A program made the translations under genes and the position numbers. Of a DNA stretch of 64,000 bases, positions 28,625-36,758 are shown in pieces. Source of the stretch: Chitinophagaceae bacterium. GTDB lineage: Bacteria > Bacteroidota > Bacteroidia > Chitinophagales > Chitinophagaceae. Below the pieces are notes generated by a model that ran no database searches, had not been told where the DNA came from, and worked only from the letters and a program-made list of their open reading frames with translations. Location of the stretch: assembly GCA_016786885.1 (NCBI GenBank), contig JAEUVO010000042.1, forward strand, positions 1-64,000, written 5' to 3'. How positions within the stretch are numbered: the stretch's first letter is position 1; each line of letters opens with the position of its first letter.

Positions 28625-29371
28625 ATGAAAAGAAGCTACTGGGAAAAGATAGCCCCGACTTACGGAGAAGAAATATTCGATGTGCTGCACAACGATAAGA
28701 AAGCTCTTATCCGTGCTGTTATCAATAAATATGCTTCAAAGAATAAAACGGTGATTGATATTGGTTGTGCTATTGGTAAATGGCTGCCGGTGCTCTCCCC
28801 TGCTTTTATGAAAGTAATAGCAGTGGATATATCGAAAAAAAACCTTGAAATAGCACAGCAACTTTACCCACAATATAAAAATGTGGAATACCTGAGAGCT
28901 GATATGAGTGGAAAGAAGACAAAAGTACCGGCTTGTGATTTCGGTATCTGCATCAATGCCATTCTAACCCCTTCACAAAAAGACCGGGATATTTTCTTCC
29001 AGTCACTTACTGCCTGCATCAAAAAAGGTGGAAGAATTATTATCACTATCCCCTCACTGGAATCTCATTTATTGACCAGTATCATACAACAACAATACAA
29101 AATTGATAAAAACCTTTTCCCTGCTGAAAAAAACGGGAAAGAAGCCATTCGCAAATGGAATAATGTCCGGCAAGGCAATGCAGATATAGATGAGGTGCCT
29201 CATAAACATTACCTGAAAGAGGAATTGCAATTCCTGCTGGCCAATGAAGGATTTATTGCTGAAGATTTTCAAAAAATTGAATACGACTGGACCACTGAAT
29301 TTCATAAGCCCCCAAAATGGCTGAAAGAACCCAAACCATGGGACTGGATGGTGGTGGCAAAAAAGTTATAG
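28625..29371 (+). CDS. Class I SAM-dependent methyltransferase
   Basis: 248 residues. SAM-binding motif I VIDIGCAIGKWLPVL, an acidic end of strand 2 (VIAVDISKKN), and CDFGICINAIL at motif IV identify a class I fold. The substrate is unknown; the closest general type is small-molecule methyltransferases. Its stop codon lies inside the left arm of a heptad inverted repeat. Confidence 0.85.
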   Translation: MKRSYWEKIAPTYGEEIFDVLHNDKKALIRAVINKYASKNKTVIDIGCAIGKWLPVLSPAFMKVIAVDISKKNLEIAQQLYPQYKNVEYLRADMSGKKTKVPACDFGICINAILTPSQKDRDIFFQSLTACIKKGGRIIITIPSLESHLLTSIIQQQYKIDKNLFPAEKNGKEAIRKWNNVRQGNADIDEVPHKHYLKEELQFLLANEGFIAEDFQKIEYDWTTEFHKPPKWLKEPKPWDWMVVAKKL

Positions 29372-29468
29372 GATATAAGTTGTAAGGCTGCTGTATTTTT
29401 TGTACAATACTGGCCTTTTAATACACCATTGCGAACCAAAAACTACAAACTATAAACTATAGACTCTC
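29364..29468. repeat. Period-7 inverted repeat arms around a 60-base spacer
   Basis: Left arm 29364-29384: AGTTATA, GGATATA, AGTTGTA. Right arm 29441-29468: AACTACA, AACTATA, AACTATA, GACTCTC, the opposite orientation of the same unit. The arms are close reverse complements. The left arm includes the methyltransferase stop codon. The spacer contains a smaller GTATT/AATAC hairpin. Confidence 0.6.
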
Positions 29469-29545
29469 TCTGCTATCCCCACTTGTGGAAAAGTTTAACT
29501 ATTTGCTTTCAGAAGCAATAAAGATATTGTGCCAGAATCGCTACC

Positions 29546-30412
29546 ATGGAAACCACCAAAGAAATATCAGCACTGTTTACTTTAATTGATGATCCGGACG
29601 AAGAAGTATTCGGACTTGTATCAAGCAAGATCGTTGATTATGGTAAAGAAATTATTCCGAACCTCGAACATCTTTGGGAAACTACACCCAACGAAGAGAT
29701 ACAAGGAAGGATCGAATTACTGATCCATCGTCTGCATTTCACAGATCTTACAGAGGATTTTCGTCAATGGAATTTATCAGGACATCATGATCTTATGCTT
29801 GGGGCTATGCTTACCTGCAAATTCCAGTATCCTGATATCTCTACCACACCGGTGATGCAGGAAATAGAAAAGGTAAGACGTAATATCTGGCTGGAATTGA
29901 ACAATTATCTTACTCCGCTGGAACAGATCAATATTGTAACCAGTATCTTGTATAGTTATTATGGTTTAAAAGGCGGGGAAACGAATTACAAAGAGCCGAA
30001 CGAATTCCTGTTGCATAAGACCCTGGAAGCCAAAAGAGGGAACCAGATCAGCAATGGTATTTTGTATTTAGTACTCTGCGAATTACTTGACATACCCGTG
30101 AGGGCTATCAATATTCCCAAGCAGTTTATTATCGCTTATTTCAAGCCGGGGTATTCCGAAGAAAACCTCCCAGATCCCTTGCACAAGGTTGAATTCTTTA
30201 TTGATCCAACATCAGGACAGGTTTTCACTCACCAGGATGTAGATAATTATTTTAAACGCATCTCTGTTCCGCCTGTCACTTCATACTTCAAACCAAGGAT
30301 GAACAAACAGGTTATACAGCAATTGCTCGAAGAATTCAGCAAATGTTTTGATACTGACAAAGGAAAATACAAGCAGTCTGAGTTGATAGATTTAGCAAAA
30401 CTGCTCGATTAA
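29546..30412 (+). CDS. Transglutaminase-like (SirB1/Transglut_core2) protein
   Basis: 288 residues. The central pattern LEAKRGNQISNGILYLVLCELLDIPV followed by NIPKQFIIAYF is the Transglut_core2 signature of SirB1-like proteins, here with Asn-Gly where many homologues have Ser-Leu. The N-terminal half is helical and contains HEAT-like stretches (DEEVFGLVSSKIVDYG). The catalytic status is unclear, as no cysteine occupies the usual position of active transglutaminases. Cytoplasmic; function unknown. Confidence 0.78.
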   Translation: METTKEISALFTLIDDPDEEVFGLVSSKIVDYGKEIIPNLEHLWETTPNEEIQGRIELLIHRLHFTDLTEDFRQWNLSGHHDLMLGAMLTCKFQYPDISTTPVMQEIEKVRRNIWLELNNYLTPLEQINIVTSILYSYYGLKGGETNYKEPNEFLLHKTLEAKRGNQISNGILYLVLCELLDIPVRAINIPKQFIIAYFKPGYSEENLPDPLHKVEFFIDPTSGQVFTHQDVDNYFKRISVPPVTSYFKPRMNKQVIQQLLEEFSKCFDTDKGKYKQSELIDLAKLLD

Positions 30413-30431
30413 GGATTAGTGATTATTGTCA

Positions 30432-30491
30432 TTATTCCAATTTCCATCCATCCCTGTACTCTCTTTTTACAAATTGGTTGGCCTCAGCAAC
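30432..30491 (-). pseudogene. Relic of a Gfo/Idh/MocA oxidoreductase C-terminus
   Basis: Read on the minus strand these 60 bases encode VAEANQFVKREYRDGWKLE then a TAA stop. The intact oxidoreductase immediately upstream ends with DEANQFVKREYREGYSLTL. The two stretches are near-identical over ANQFVKREYR and lie about 95 bases apart. Nothing upstream in this frame continues the homology, so it is a truncated duplicate end, not a gene. Confidence 0.75.
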
Positions 30492-30513
30492 CCTTCGCCA
30501 AGTTCAGGGTGAC
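30490..30513. repeat. REP-like intergenic motif
   Basis: Contains ACCCT (30490-30494) and AGGGT (30506-30510) as short arms around TCGCCAAGTTC, then GAC. The motif resembles the CCTTCGACAAGCTCAGGGTGAC type of extragenic repeat seen in many bacterial genomes. It directly borders the oxidoreductase relic. Confidence 0.45.
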
Positions 30514-30523
30514 AACATCACGA

Positions 30524-31966
30524 TCATAAAGTAAGGCTATACCCTTCTCTATATTCCCGTTTTACAAATTGGTTCGCCTCATCAAAGTTGGTGACCTTCA
30601 TATTTTTAGCATCCCACAAAAGTTTCTTACGGCCAAGATATTTATCATCCCATCCTTTCAATTTCGGATTTTTCATCATCCAGCTACGTATTGCCAGGTT
30701 GCCCATCAATATACTTTCTGTAAATGGCCCGGCATATTCAAACGGAGAACTGGTTTTGGCATTGCCATAACCAGCCCTGCAGGCATTTACCCATTGCAGA
30801 TAATGCCCTTCCGGTACTCTTTTGATCGTCTCCTTCGGCATTGCTTTTTCCTTCATCAGTTTTGTTGGTAACAACCTGGGATTAGCGCCATAACAATCCA
30901 TCAGCATCTTCCCTTTTGTTCCAATGAGTAAAACACCACCGTCCCAGTTACCAAATGATTCTTCCGGCAATAATTCTTCAGGACGTTCAGGCAACAAACC
31001 ACCATCATGCCATGATACTTTTATTGTTCCCTTTCCATCTGTTCTCGGATAATTCAAGTGAATAATAGATGCAGGCGGACATGCATCAAGATTCTGTGTA
31101 TCATTCCACATGGCTTTCCAGACAGTAGCAACACTGCATTCTGCAGAATCAGGATACAATATTGGAAGAATTCTGTAAATCGGATCCATCACATGGCAGG
31201 CCATATCTCCCAATGCCCCGGTTCCAAATGCCCACCATCCCCGCCAGTTGAATGGCAGATAAGCAGGATTATAATCCATAGGCTGGGCTGTTCCCAGCCA
31301 AAGATCCCAATCCAGTTCCTTTGGTATATCATGCTTGCCTGTAGGTGTGGGTATACCCTGTGGCCATACCGGTCTGTTTGTCCAGGCATGTGCTTCGGTT
31401 ACTTTGCCGATCATACCTGCATTATACATTTCTTTTGCTTTGCGAACTCCGTCACCTGAACCGCCCTGGTTGCCCATTTGAGTTACTACTTTGTATTTCT
31501 TAGCCGCTTCAGTCAAAATTCTTGCTTCATAAATATCATGTGTCAATGGTTTTTGAGTGTACACATGTTTGCCCAGTTGCATGGCAGCTAATGTAGCTAC
31601 TGCATGGGTATGGTCCGGTGTGGAAATGGAACAGGCGTCAATATTATTCTTTTCTTTTTCCAGCATCTCCCTGAAATCTTTATAATAGGGTGCTTTTTCA
31701 AATTTCTTTCTTGAATTGGCAGCTTCCCTGTCATCCACATCACAAAGCGCCACGATATTTACATAAGGACTTTTGGCAAATTCTGCAAGGTCACTGGTAC
31801 CCTTACCTCCCACTCCTATTCCAGCTATATTCAATTTATCACTTGGAGCAATAAAACCCCGGCCCAGCACATGCCGCGGTACAATGAAAAAGCCGGTACC
31901 GGCAATTGCTGTATTACGGATAAACTTTCTCCGGGAGATACTCATATTTTTTTTAACAGGTGTCAT
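30524..31966 (-). CDS. Tat-exported Gfo/Idh/MocA family oxidoreductase
   Basis: About 480 residues. A twin-arginine signal (SRRKFIRNTAIAGTGFF) indicates folded export with bound cofactor. A Rossmann half follows (NIAGIGVGGKG, VALCDVDD, EKNNIDACSISTPDHTHA) with the family motif QKPLTHDIYEA, then the C-terminal substrate half (WRGWWAFGTGALGDMACHVMDP). It belongs to the secreted Bacteroidota group of NAD(P)-dependent sugar oxidoreductases or glycosidases; the substrate is unknown. The start at 31966 keeps a short lead before the RR motif; 31945 is an alternative. A relic of a second copy lies just downstream. Confidence 0.9.
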   Translation of the reverse strand: MTPVKKNMSISRRKFIRNTAIAGTGFFIVPRHVLGRGFIAPSDKLNIAGIGVGGKGTSDLAEFAKSPYVNIVALCDVDDREAANSRKKFEKAPYYKDFREMLEKEKNNIDACSISTPDHTHAVATLAAMQLGKHVYTQKPLTHDIYEARILTEAAKKYKVVTQMGNQGGSGDGVRKAKEMYNAGMIGKVTEAHAWTNRPVWPQGIPTPTGKHDIPKELDWDLWLGTAQPMDYNPAYLPFNWRGWWAFGTGALGDMACHVMDPIYRILPILYPDSAECSVATVWKAMWNDTQNLDACPPASIIHLNYPRTDGKGTIKVSWHDGGLLPERPEELLPEESFGNWDGGVLLIGTKGKMLMDCYGANPRLLPTKLMKEKAMPKETIKRVPEGHYLQWVNACRAGYGNAKTSSPFEYAGPFTESILMGNLAIRSWMMKNPKLKGWDDKYLGRKKLLWDAKNMKVTNFDEANQFVKREYREGYSLTL

Positions 31967-32065
31967 TTTGAAAATTTGCTTTAAGATAAAGGGAACTGGT
32001 ATAATCATCAAAAAATATTCCCGGTTTTTACTTTAGCGGTAAATGGTTAGCTTAGAGAAAAAAGA

Positions 32066-32401
32066 ATGACGATCAACTGGGATGATTTTGAAAAAGTGGA
32101 TATGCGGGCCGGCACCATCATTGAAGTAAATGATTTCCCCAAGGCCAGAAAGCCTGCTTACCAGTTGTTAGTTGATTTTGGTACAGAGATAGGTATAAAG
32201 AGGTCTTCAGCACAAATTACGACCCATTATACTAAGGAAGAATTATTGAATCGCCAGGTGATTGCTGTTGTTAATTTCCCGCCGAAACAAATTGCCAACT
32301 TCACCAGTGAATGTCTTGTGCTGGGCGTATATGATGAAAATAACGATGTAATTTTATTAAAACCGGAGCGGCCTGTTCGCAACGGCCAAAAGATCGGCTA
32401 G
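32066..32401 (+). CDS. csaA: CsaA-like tRNA-binding protein
   Basis: 111-residue stand-alone tRNA-binding OB domain: FEKVDMRAGTIIEVNDFPKARKPAYQL, then RSSAQITTHYTKEELLNRQVIAVVNFPPKQIA. This is the full CsaA length and pattern. CsaA has been described as a chaperone-like, RNA-binding homodimer. It is 2 bases before the ogt start, so the genes are probably co-transcribed. Confidence 0.93.
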   Translation: MTINWDDFEKVDMRAGTIIEVNDFPKARKPAYQLLVDFGTEIGIKRSSAQITTHYTKEELLNRQVIAVVNFPPKQIANFTSECLVLGVYDENNDVILLKPERPVRNGQKIG

Positions 32402-32403
32402 AT

Positions 32404-32901
32404 ATGTCTGACACTTTTCACACATATTATCACTCACCGGTAGGTCTGCTGAAAATAAGCGGTACGGAAGATTATATAAGCGAAGTAACTTTTCACGATA
32501 CCTCACAAAAAGCGGAAGGAAGGAAAAAAAATCTTCCTCCTATGATGATTAATTGCCTGGAGCAACTGATACAGTATTTTAATGGTCAGCGCCGGCAATT
32601 TGAACTACCCTTGAATCAACACGGTACAAATTTTCAGCAGGGAGTGTGGAATGAACTGGTACAAATACCATTTGGCAAGACGATAAGTTATCTTGAACTG
32701 GCAAGAAGGATCGGAGATACAAAGGCTACCAGGGCTGTTGCCAATGCAAATGGGAAAAACAATATTGCCATTATAGTCCCCTGTCACAGGGTGATAGGTT
32801 CCAACAGAGAGCTGATTGGTTATGCAGGTGGCTTATGGAGAAAGAAATGGTTACTGGAGCATGAAGCCAAGGTGGCATACGGGGTTCAAACACTTTTTTA
32901 A
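32404..32901 (+). CDS. ogt: Methylated-DNA-protein-cysteine methyltransferase
   Basis: 165-residue suicide repair protein that takes O6-alkyl groups from guanine. The active-site PCHRVIG places acceptor Cys127. GKTISYLELARRIGDTKATRAV forms the helix-turn-helix with the arginine finger, and the GYAGGLWRKKWLLEHE end is typical. The length fits Ogt. Its stop overlaps that of the convergent small gene (TTAA, 32898-32901). Confidence 0.95.
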   Translation: MSDTFHTYYHSPVGLLKISGTEDYISEVTFHDTSQKAEGRKKNLPPMMINCLEQLIQYFNGQRRQFELPLNQHGTNFQQGVWNELVQIPFGKTISYLELARRIGDTKATRAVANANGKNNIAIIVPCHRVIGSNRELIGYAGGLWRKKWLLEHEAKVAYGVQTLF

Positions 32902-33257
32902 GGACATTCTTTACGGGCCAGTGTATCAGGAGGAAAAGCTCCGCTGGAAAGAATGAATATTTTTTGACGCAGCAAGCCTTGTTGAGTAGCAATACTACAT
33001 ACGGTGTCGGCAAATAAATCCCAGTTTATCCCCAGTGTATCTTTTACCGAAACACATAGTGTATCTGACTGTCCATTATAAGTACACCTGCCTGATCCAT
33101 AAAAATATGCACTCCTGTTTACACTTAACGCTTCATTTAATTCATTAATCTTCTGACAATCTTCGTAACACTTGTCAGGCACAGATGTAGCCATGTATAA
33201 CAAGGCATACACTATGCAGATCAGGGGCAGGAAAAGTTTTTTAAAGACTCCAGTCAT
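32898..33257 (-). CDS. Unknown small exported protein
   Basis: 119 residues, not recognised. An N-terminal hydrophobic segment (FLPLICIVYALLYMATS) could be a signal or anchor. The rest has five cysteines spread as in a disulfide-stabilised periplasmic protein (DKCYEDCQKI, GRCTYNG, LCVSV, TVCSIA). Start ATG overlaps the stop of the upstream membrane-protein gene by 4 bases, so it is coupled to 33254-33655. Confidence 0.6.
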   Translation of the reverse strand: MTGVFKKLFLPLICIVYALLYMATSVPDKCYEDCQKINELNEALSVNRSAYFYGSGRCTYNGQSDTLCVSVKDTLGINWDLFADTVCSIATQQGLLRQKIFILSSGAFPPDTLARKECP

Positions 33258-33655
33258 TTTTTGAATAAAAAATAATATGACAATAAAAAAGCAATGAAAG
33301 CTGCAAGAACATCTATCCAGTCAAACGTAAATAATCCCGTGAGAAGGATCTGTATCACTTCACTGCTCAGTAAAGCAAGTAAAACCAGTAGTGGAAAATA
33401 ACGAATACTTGCTCCGGACCATTTCTTCCATGTAAATAGTGCTGCAGATAATGAATAGCTCCAGCAAAAATCAGGCAGGTTAAATGCTATTACTTTAATG
33501 GCTGTACTTTTCGACCCAATCAACGGAAATTTTGCTTGCCCGGAAAAGAAATACTGATGAAACCAGGTGTCTTTGCGAAAAAGAATATAGATAACTATAC
33601 CGGAAATAAGAGGTAACAGAACATGAAACGTCATTTGCCGCAACAATAACTTCAT
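33254..33655 (-). CDS. Small integral membrane protein, VanZ-like in character
   Basis: 133 residues with about four hydrophobic segments. The middle pattern NLPDFCWSYSLSAALFTW and the end FDWIDVLAAFIAFLLSYYF loosely resemble VanZ-like proteins, but I would not assign the family firmly. It overlaps cdd upstream by 4 bases (33652-33655) and the next gene downstream by 4 bases, so three genes form a coupled unit. Confidence 0.6.
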   Translation of the reverse strand: MKLLLRQMTFHVLLPLISGIVIYILFRKDTWFHQYFFSGQAKFPLIGSKSTAIKVIAFNLPDFCWSYSLSAALFTWKKWSGASIRYFPLLVLLALLSSEVIQILLTGLFTFDWIDVLAAFIAFLLSYYFLFKK

Positions 33656-34137
33656 ATCAGTTCATCACTGGTAAAAGCAAACGGTAATAACAAACGGGAT
33701 GATTGCACAATATGAATCTTGCCTTCCATTCCTCCCATGATCACCCGGATCGGTTTTTTGAATCTTGTTTCGTATTCAAGCAGCGACTGACGGCACATAC
33801 CGCATGGAGAAATGGGGTGATTACTCTTTTCTTTTGCTGTGTTAAAACTAATAGCCATGGCAATCAGCGGAATATCAGGATACAAAGTAGCCGCACTGCC
33901 CAATAACACTCTTTCTGCACAGATACCTACCGGGTATGATGCATTTTCCTGGTTAGTACCGGCAATATACTCGCCATTGACGAGCAATGCTGCAGCCCCC
34001 ACATTGAATTTTGAATAGGGTGCATACGCATTAGCTGTAGCCCCCCTTGCTCTTATCAATAGGTCTGCATCCTCCTTGCTTAGCTGACTGATATCATCAT
34101 ACACTTCATACTCGAATTCAAATTTGCTCTGTTTCAT
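33652..34137 (-). CDS. cdd: Cytidine deaminase
   Basis: 161 residues. Zinc motif CAERVLLG (one Cys plus catalytic Glu) and PCGMCRQ (two further ligands) with the substrate strand YSKFNVGAAAL. Deaminates cytidine/deoxycytidine to uridine in pyrimidine salvage. The N-terminal acidic extension of about 25 residues is slightly longer than in E. coli-type tetrameric enzymes. Confidence 0.94.
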   Translation of the reverse strand: MKQSKFEFEYEVYDDISQLSKEDADLLIRARGATANAYAPYSKFNVGAAALLVNGEYIAGTNQENASYPVGICAERVLLGSAATLYPDIPLIAMAISFNTAKEKSNHPISPCGMCRQSLLEYETRFKKPIRVIMGGMEGKIHIVQSSRLLLPFAFTSDELI

Positions 34138-34161
34138 ACGAGGTATTGGTTTAAAGACAAC

Positions 34162-34188
34162 AATGCCCCTGACAGTGTCAAGGGCATT
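34162..34188 (-). terminator. Intrinsic terminator of lepB
   Basis: Near-palindromic 27-base hairpin with outer arms AATGCCC and GGGCATT and an almost complete inner stem (one G-U). It lies 11 bases past the lepB stop on the minus strand. The downstream T content is moderate. Confidence 0.6.
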
Positions 34189-34198
34189 TAAAGTTAGT

Positions 34199-35734
34199 TT
34201 ATTTTACCGTACGGAACAATCGTTTCCACCGTGGACCCCCTTCCCAGCTAAACCAAATCAGCCAGGCTTTTCCTACCACCCTGTCTTCCGGTACAAAACC
34301 CCAGTAGCGGCTATCCTGCGATCCTTGCCTGTTGTCACCCATCATCCAGTAATAATTCATTTTAAAAGTATAGGAACTCACTTCTTTGCCATTCAGATAG
34401 AACTTACCATCTTTTTTAAAGAACTCATTTTTTTCATACACCCTGATGGCTCTTTCGTACAACAAATAGGTTGAATCGTTTAATTGGACCGGCATATTCT
34501 TTTTAGGGATCCAGACCGGTCCGTAATTATCTCTTGACCATTTGAAAGATTGATTATTGGGAAATACTTCTCCCCCTCCACCATTAAATGCCTCATCAAG
34601 CACAATCGAAGTAGCAAAACCATTTTGAAGCATTTTTTCTTTAGCCTTAGCAGTTAACAACATTCTGAAGGTATTGATGCCAATACTTTCATACTCCCCC
34701 TTTTCATAATCCACATCATACTCCTCTTTCAGTATATCAGTATCAGGAACCAGTTTGGTTGTTACAATGTAAAATGCCTCACTCGCAGGTGGCAATGATT
34801 GTTCTTTGCCGTCTATATATACTATCCCTTTTCTTACCTCGAGCATATCACCGGCAATACCCACACAGCGTTTGATATAGTTATCGCTTTTGTCAACCGG
34901 ATGAATGGCCAGCGGATAATTGTCAGGGTCATTCAGTATCATTTTTCTTCCTTCATCCATATTTCCTCTTCCCATTCTTCTGCACACATCATAGTAGGGA
35001 TCTTTTGATTGAAAGTTAGGCAGATTGATAACGGTATCACCTGCCGGAAAGTTAAAGACCACCGCATCGTTCCTTTTTACAGGAGATTCGAACCATCGCA
35101 TATAGGGAAGCTTAATTGCCTCGGAATATGATTTGCGGCTTGAACCAAATGGAAGATAATTATGTACAAAAGGAACTGATAAAGGAGTATTAGGAATACG
35201 GGGACCATAACTCAGTTTGCTTACAAAAAGAAAATCATTGATCAATAAGGATTTCTCCATTGATCCTGACGGGATGGTATAAGCTTCGAAAATAAATGTA
35301 CGGATCAGCGTGGCAGCAACTATCGCAAAAATGGCGGCATCCACCCACTCTCTCCAGCCTTTTTTCTTATGGCTTCTCACCGCATCCGGGCCGATAAATT
35401 TAGGGTCTTCCTTGTAGGCCAGGTAGGGAAAATAAACAGGAGCTACCACTGCCGCTGCTGTATGTGCACCCAACGAAAACCGCCCAAAGACTTTGGCAAA
35501 CTCAATAAAAATACCAGGGCTGATGAACCAGCCTACTACAGGTATGAATTGCCAGAAAACCCAGTGTTTAGGTCGCTTAGCAAGTTCCTGCATTATCCAG
35601 GTGTTATAAAAAGGGATATATGCCTTCCAGGAGGGTACTCCAGCTTTGGCAAATAATTTTGCAAAACCAAACGAGGGCAGGAAAACGATCAACGTTCCGA
35701 TCAGGTAAACAGTAAAAATGTGCTGTAGGGGCAT
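34199..35734 (-). CDS. lepB: Signal peptidase I with N-terminal membrane domain
   Basis: 511 residues. Three N-terminal hydrophobic segments (about 10-30, 57-80, 92-105) form an extra domain. A transmembrane helix at about 133-150 and the S26 peptidase domain follow. Catalytic Ser158 is in PSGSMEKSL, the general-base Lys in YIKRCVGIAGD, and the C-terminal box is GDNRQGSQDSRYWGFVP. It cleaves signal peptides at the outer face of the inner membrane. The length is much more than the 324 residues of E. coli LepB and is typical of Bacteroidota. Confidence 0.95.
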   Translation of the reverse strand: MPLQHIFTVYLIGTLIVFLPSFGFAKLFAKAGVPSWKAYIPFYNTWIMQELAKRPKHWVFWQFIPVVGWFISPGIFIEFAKVFGRFSLGAHTAAAVVAPVYFPYLAYKEDPKFIGPDAVRSHKKKGWREWVDAAIFAIVAATLIRTFIFEAYTIPSGSMEKSLLINDFLFVSKLSYGPRIPNTPLSVPFVHNYLPFGSSRKSYSEAIKLPYMRWFESPVKRNDAVVFNFPAGDTVINLPNFQSKDPYYDVCRRMGRGNMDEGRKMILNDPDNYPLAIHPVDKSDNYIKRCVGIAGDMLEVRKGIVYIDGKEQSLPPASEAFYIVTTKLVPDTDILKEEYDVDYEKGEYESIGINTFRMLLTAKAKEKMLQNGFATSIVLDEAFNGGGGEVFPNNQSFKWSRDNYGPVWIPKKNMPVQLNDSTYLLYERAIRVYEKNEFFKKDGKFYLNGKEVSSYTFKMNYYWMMGDNRQGSQDSRYWGFVPEDRVVGKAWLIWFSWEGGPRWKRLFRTVK

Positions 35735-35858
35735 GTACCGTATTTTATAGCTGACAAAAATATCATAAATATTTGCGTATCAAAATTCTATTATTCAAAG
35801 TTTTGCTAATTCCAGCATCATTTTCAGGCAAATAAATGATAATTTAGGGTATCCGGAT

Positions 35859-36758
35859 ATGCACCATTTTTCCATTAAGGACATAGAAAATCTCTGCGGG
35901 ATTAAAGCCCATACACTTAGGATATGGGAACAACGGTATCAATTATGTGTTGCTAAAAGAAAGGCGAGTCAGCACCGTATTTATGACAATAATGATCTGA
36001 AAGAACTGCTGCAGGTCTCATTTCTTTACCACAGCGGGCATAAGATATCCAATATCGCCGGCCTGAGTCCGGTTGATATTGAAAAATTAGTAGAAGAAAC
36101 ATATAAAAGCCATCCCACAAACCATGAAGGCTCCATTCATCAACTTACGGAAGCAAGCCTTGATTTTGACAAAGAAAGATTTGAAAAAATTATCAATTGC
36201 CTTGTATTAAGAACCGGCATTGAAAACTCCATCCGGGACGTATTCTATCCCTTCTTGCAACGTATCGGTTTATTATGGATGACCAATCATGCAATTCCTG
36301 CCCAGGAACATTTCGCCAGTCATATTATCCGAAAGAAAATAATACTGGCAACTGATGGGTTAGATGCTCCTACTAAAGAGAAAAACAGCATTGTAGTATT
36401 TTCTCCTTCCGGCGAATACCATGAGATACCCTTGCTGACAGCTAACTATTTTCTAAGAAAAGAGGGGAACAAAACCCTGTATTTTGGAGCAAATGTTTCA
36501 GCCAATACTTTGACATATTATTTAAGCTGCCATCCGGCAGAATATGTATATGCACATATAATTACCTGCCTGAGCCAGGCAGATATTGAGGATTACATTG
36601 CTACACTCAGGCAATCATTTAAAGGCAAAATAGTTTTGTCAGGGCCAGCCTGCAGATTTTTAGAAGAATCACATAGCCTTATAATACTGAATTCATTGGA
36701 AGAGCTGGTTGCTTTTTCAAAACAACCAGGTGTAATTGAAAGGACAGCCGTTACTTAG
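35859..36758 (+). CDS. MerR-type regulator with B12-binding domain, CarH-like
   Basis: 299 residues. A MerR helix-turn-helix lies at 3-70 (FSIKDIENLCGIKAHTLRIWEQRY). A four-helix bundle contains W140-x9-E150-H151 (Wx9EH) and a Rossmann-like B12 domain contains GEYHEI with His188 as the possible cobalt ligand. This is the layout of CarH/LitR photoreceptors, which use adenosylcobalamin to sense green/blue light. The residue after the E-x-H-x-x motif is Pro191 instead of Gly. No carotenoid genes are near, so the regulon is elsewhere or different. It converges on the sigma-54 regulator gene with an 8-base overlap. Confidence 0.86.
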   Translation: MHHFSIKDIENLCGIKAHTLRIWEQRYQLCVAKRKASQHRIYDNNDLKELLQVSFLYHSGHKISNIAGLSPVDIEKLVEETYKSHPTNHEGSIHQLTEASLDFDKERFEKIINCLVLRTGIENSIRDVFYPFLQRIGLLWMTNHAIPAQEHFASHIIRKKIILATDGLDAPTKEKNSIVVFSPSGEYHEIPLLTANYFLRKEGNKTLYFGANVSANTLTYYLSCHPAEYVYAHIITCLSQADIEDYIATLRQSFKGKIVLSGPACRFLEESHSLIILNSLEELVAFSKQPGVIERTAVT

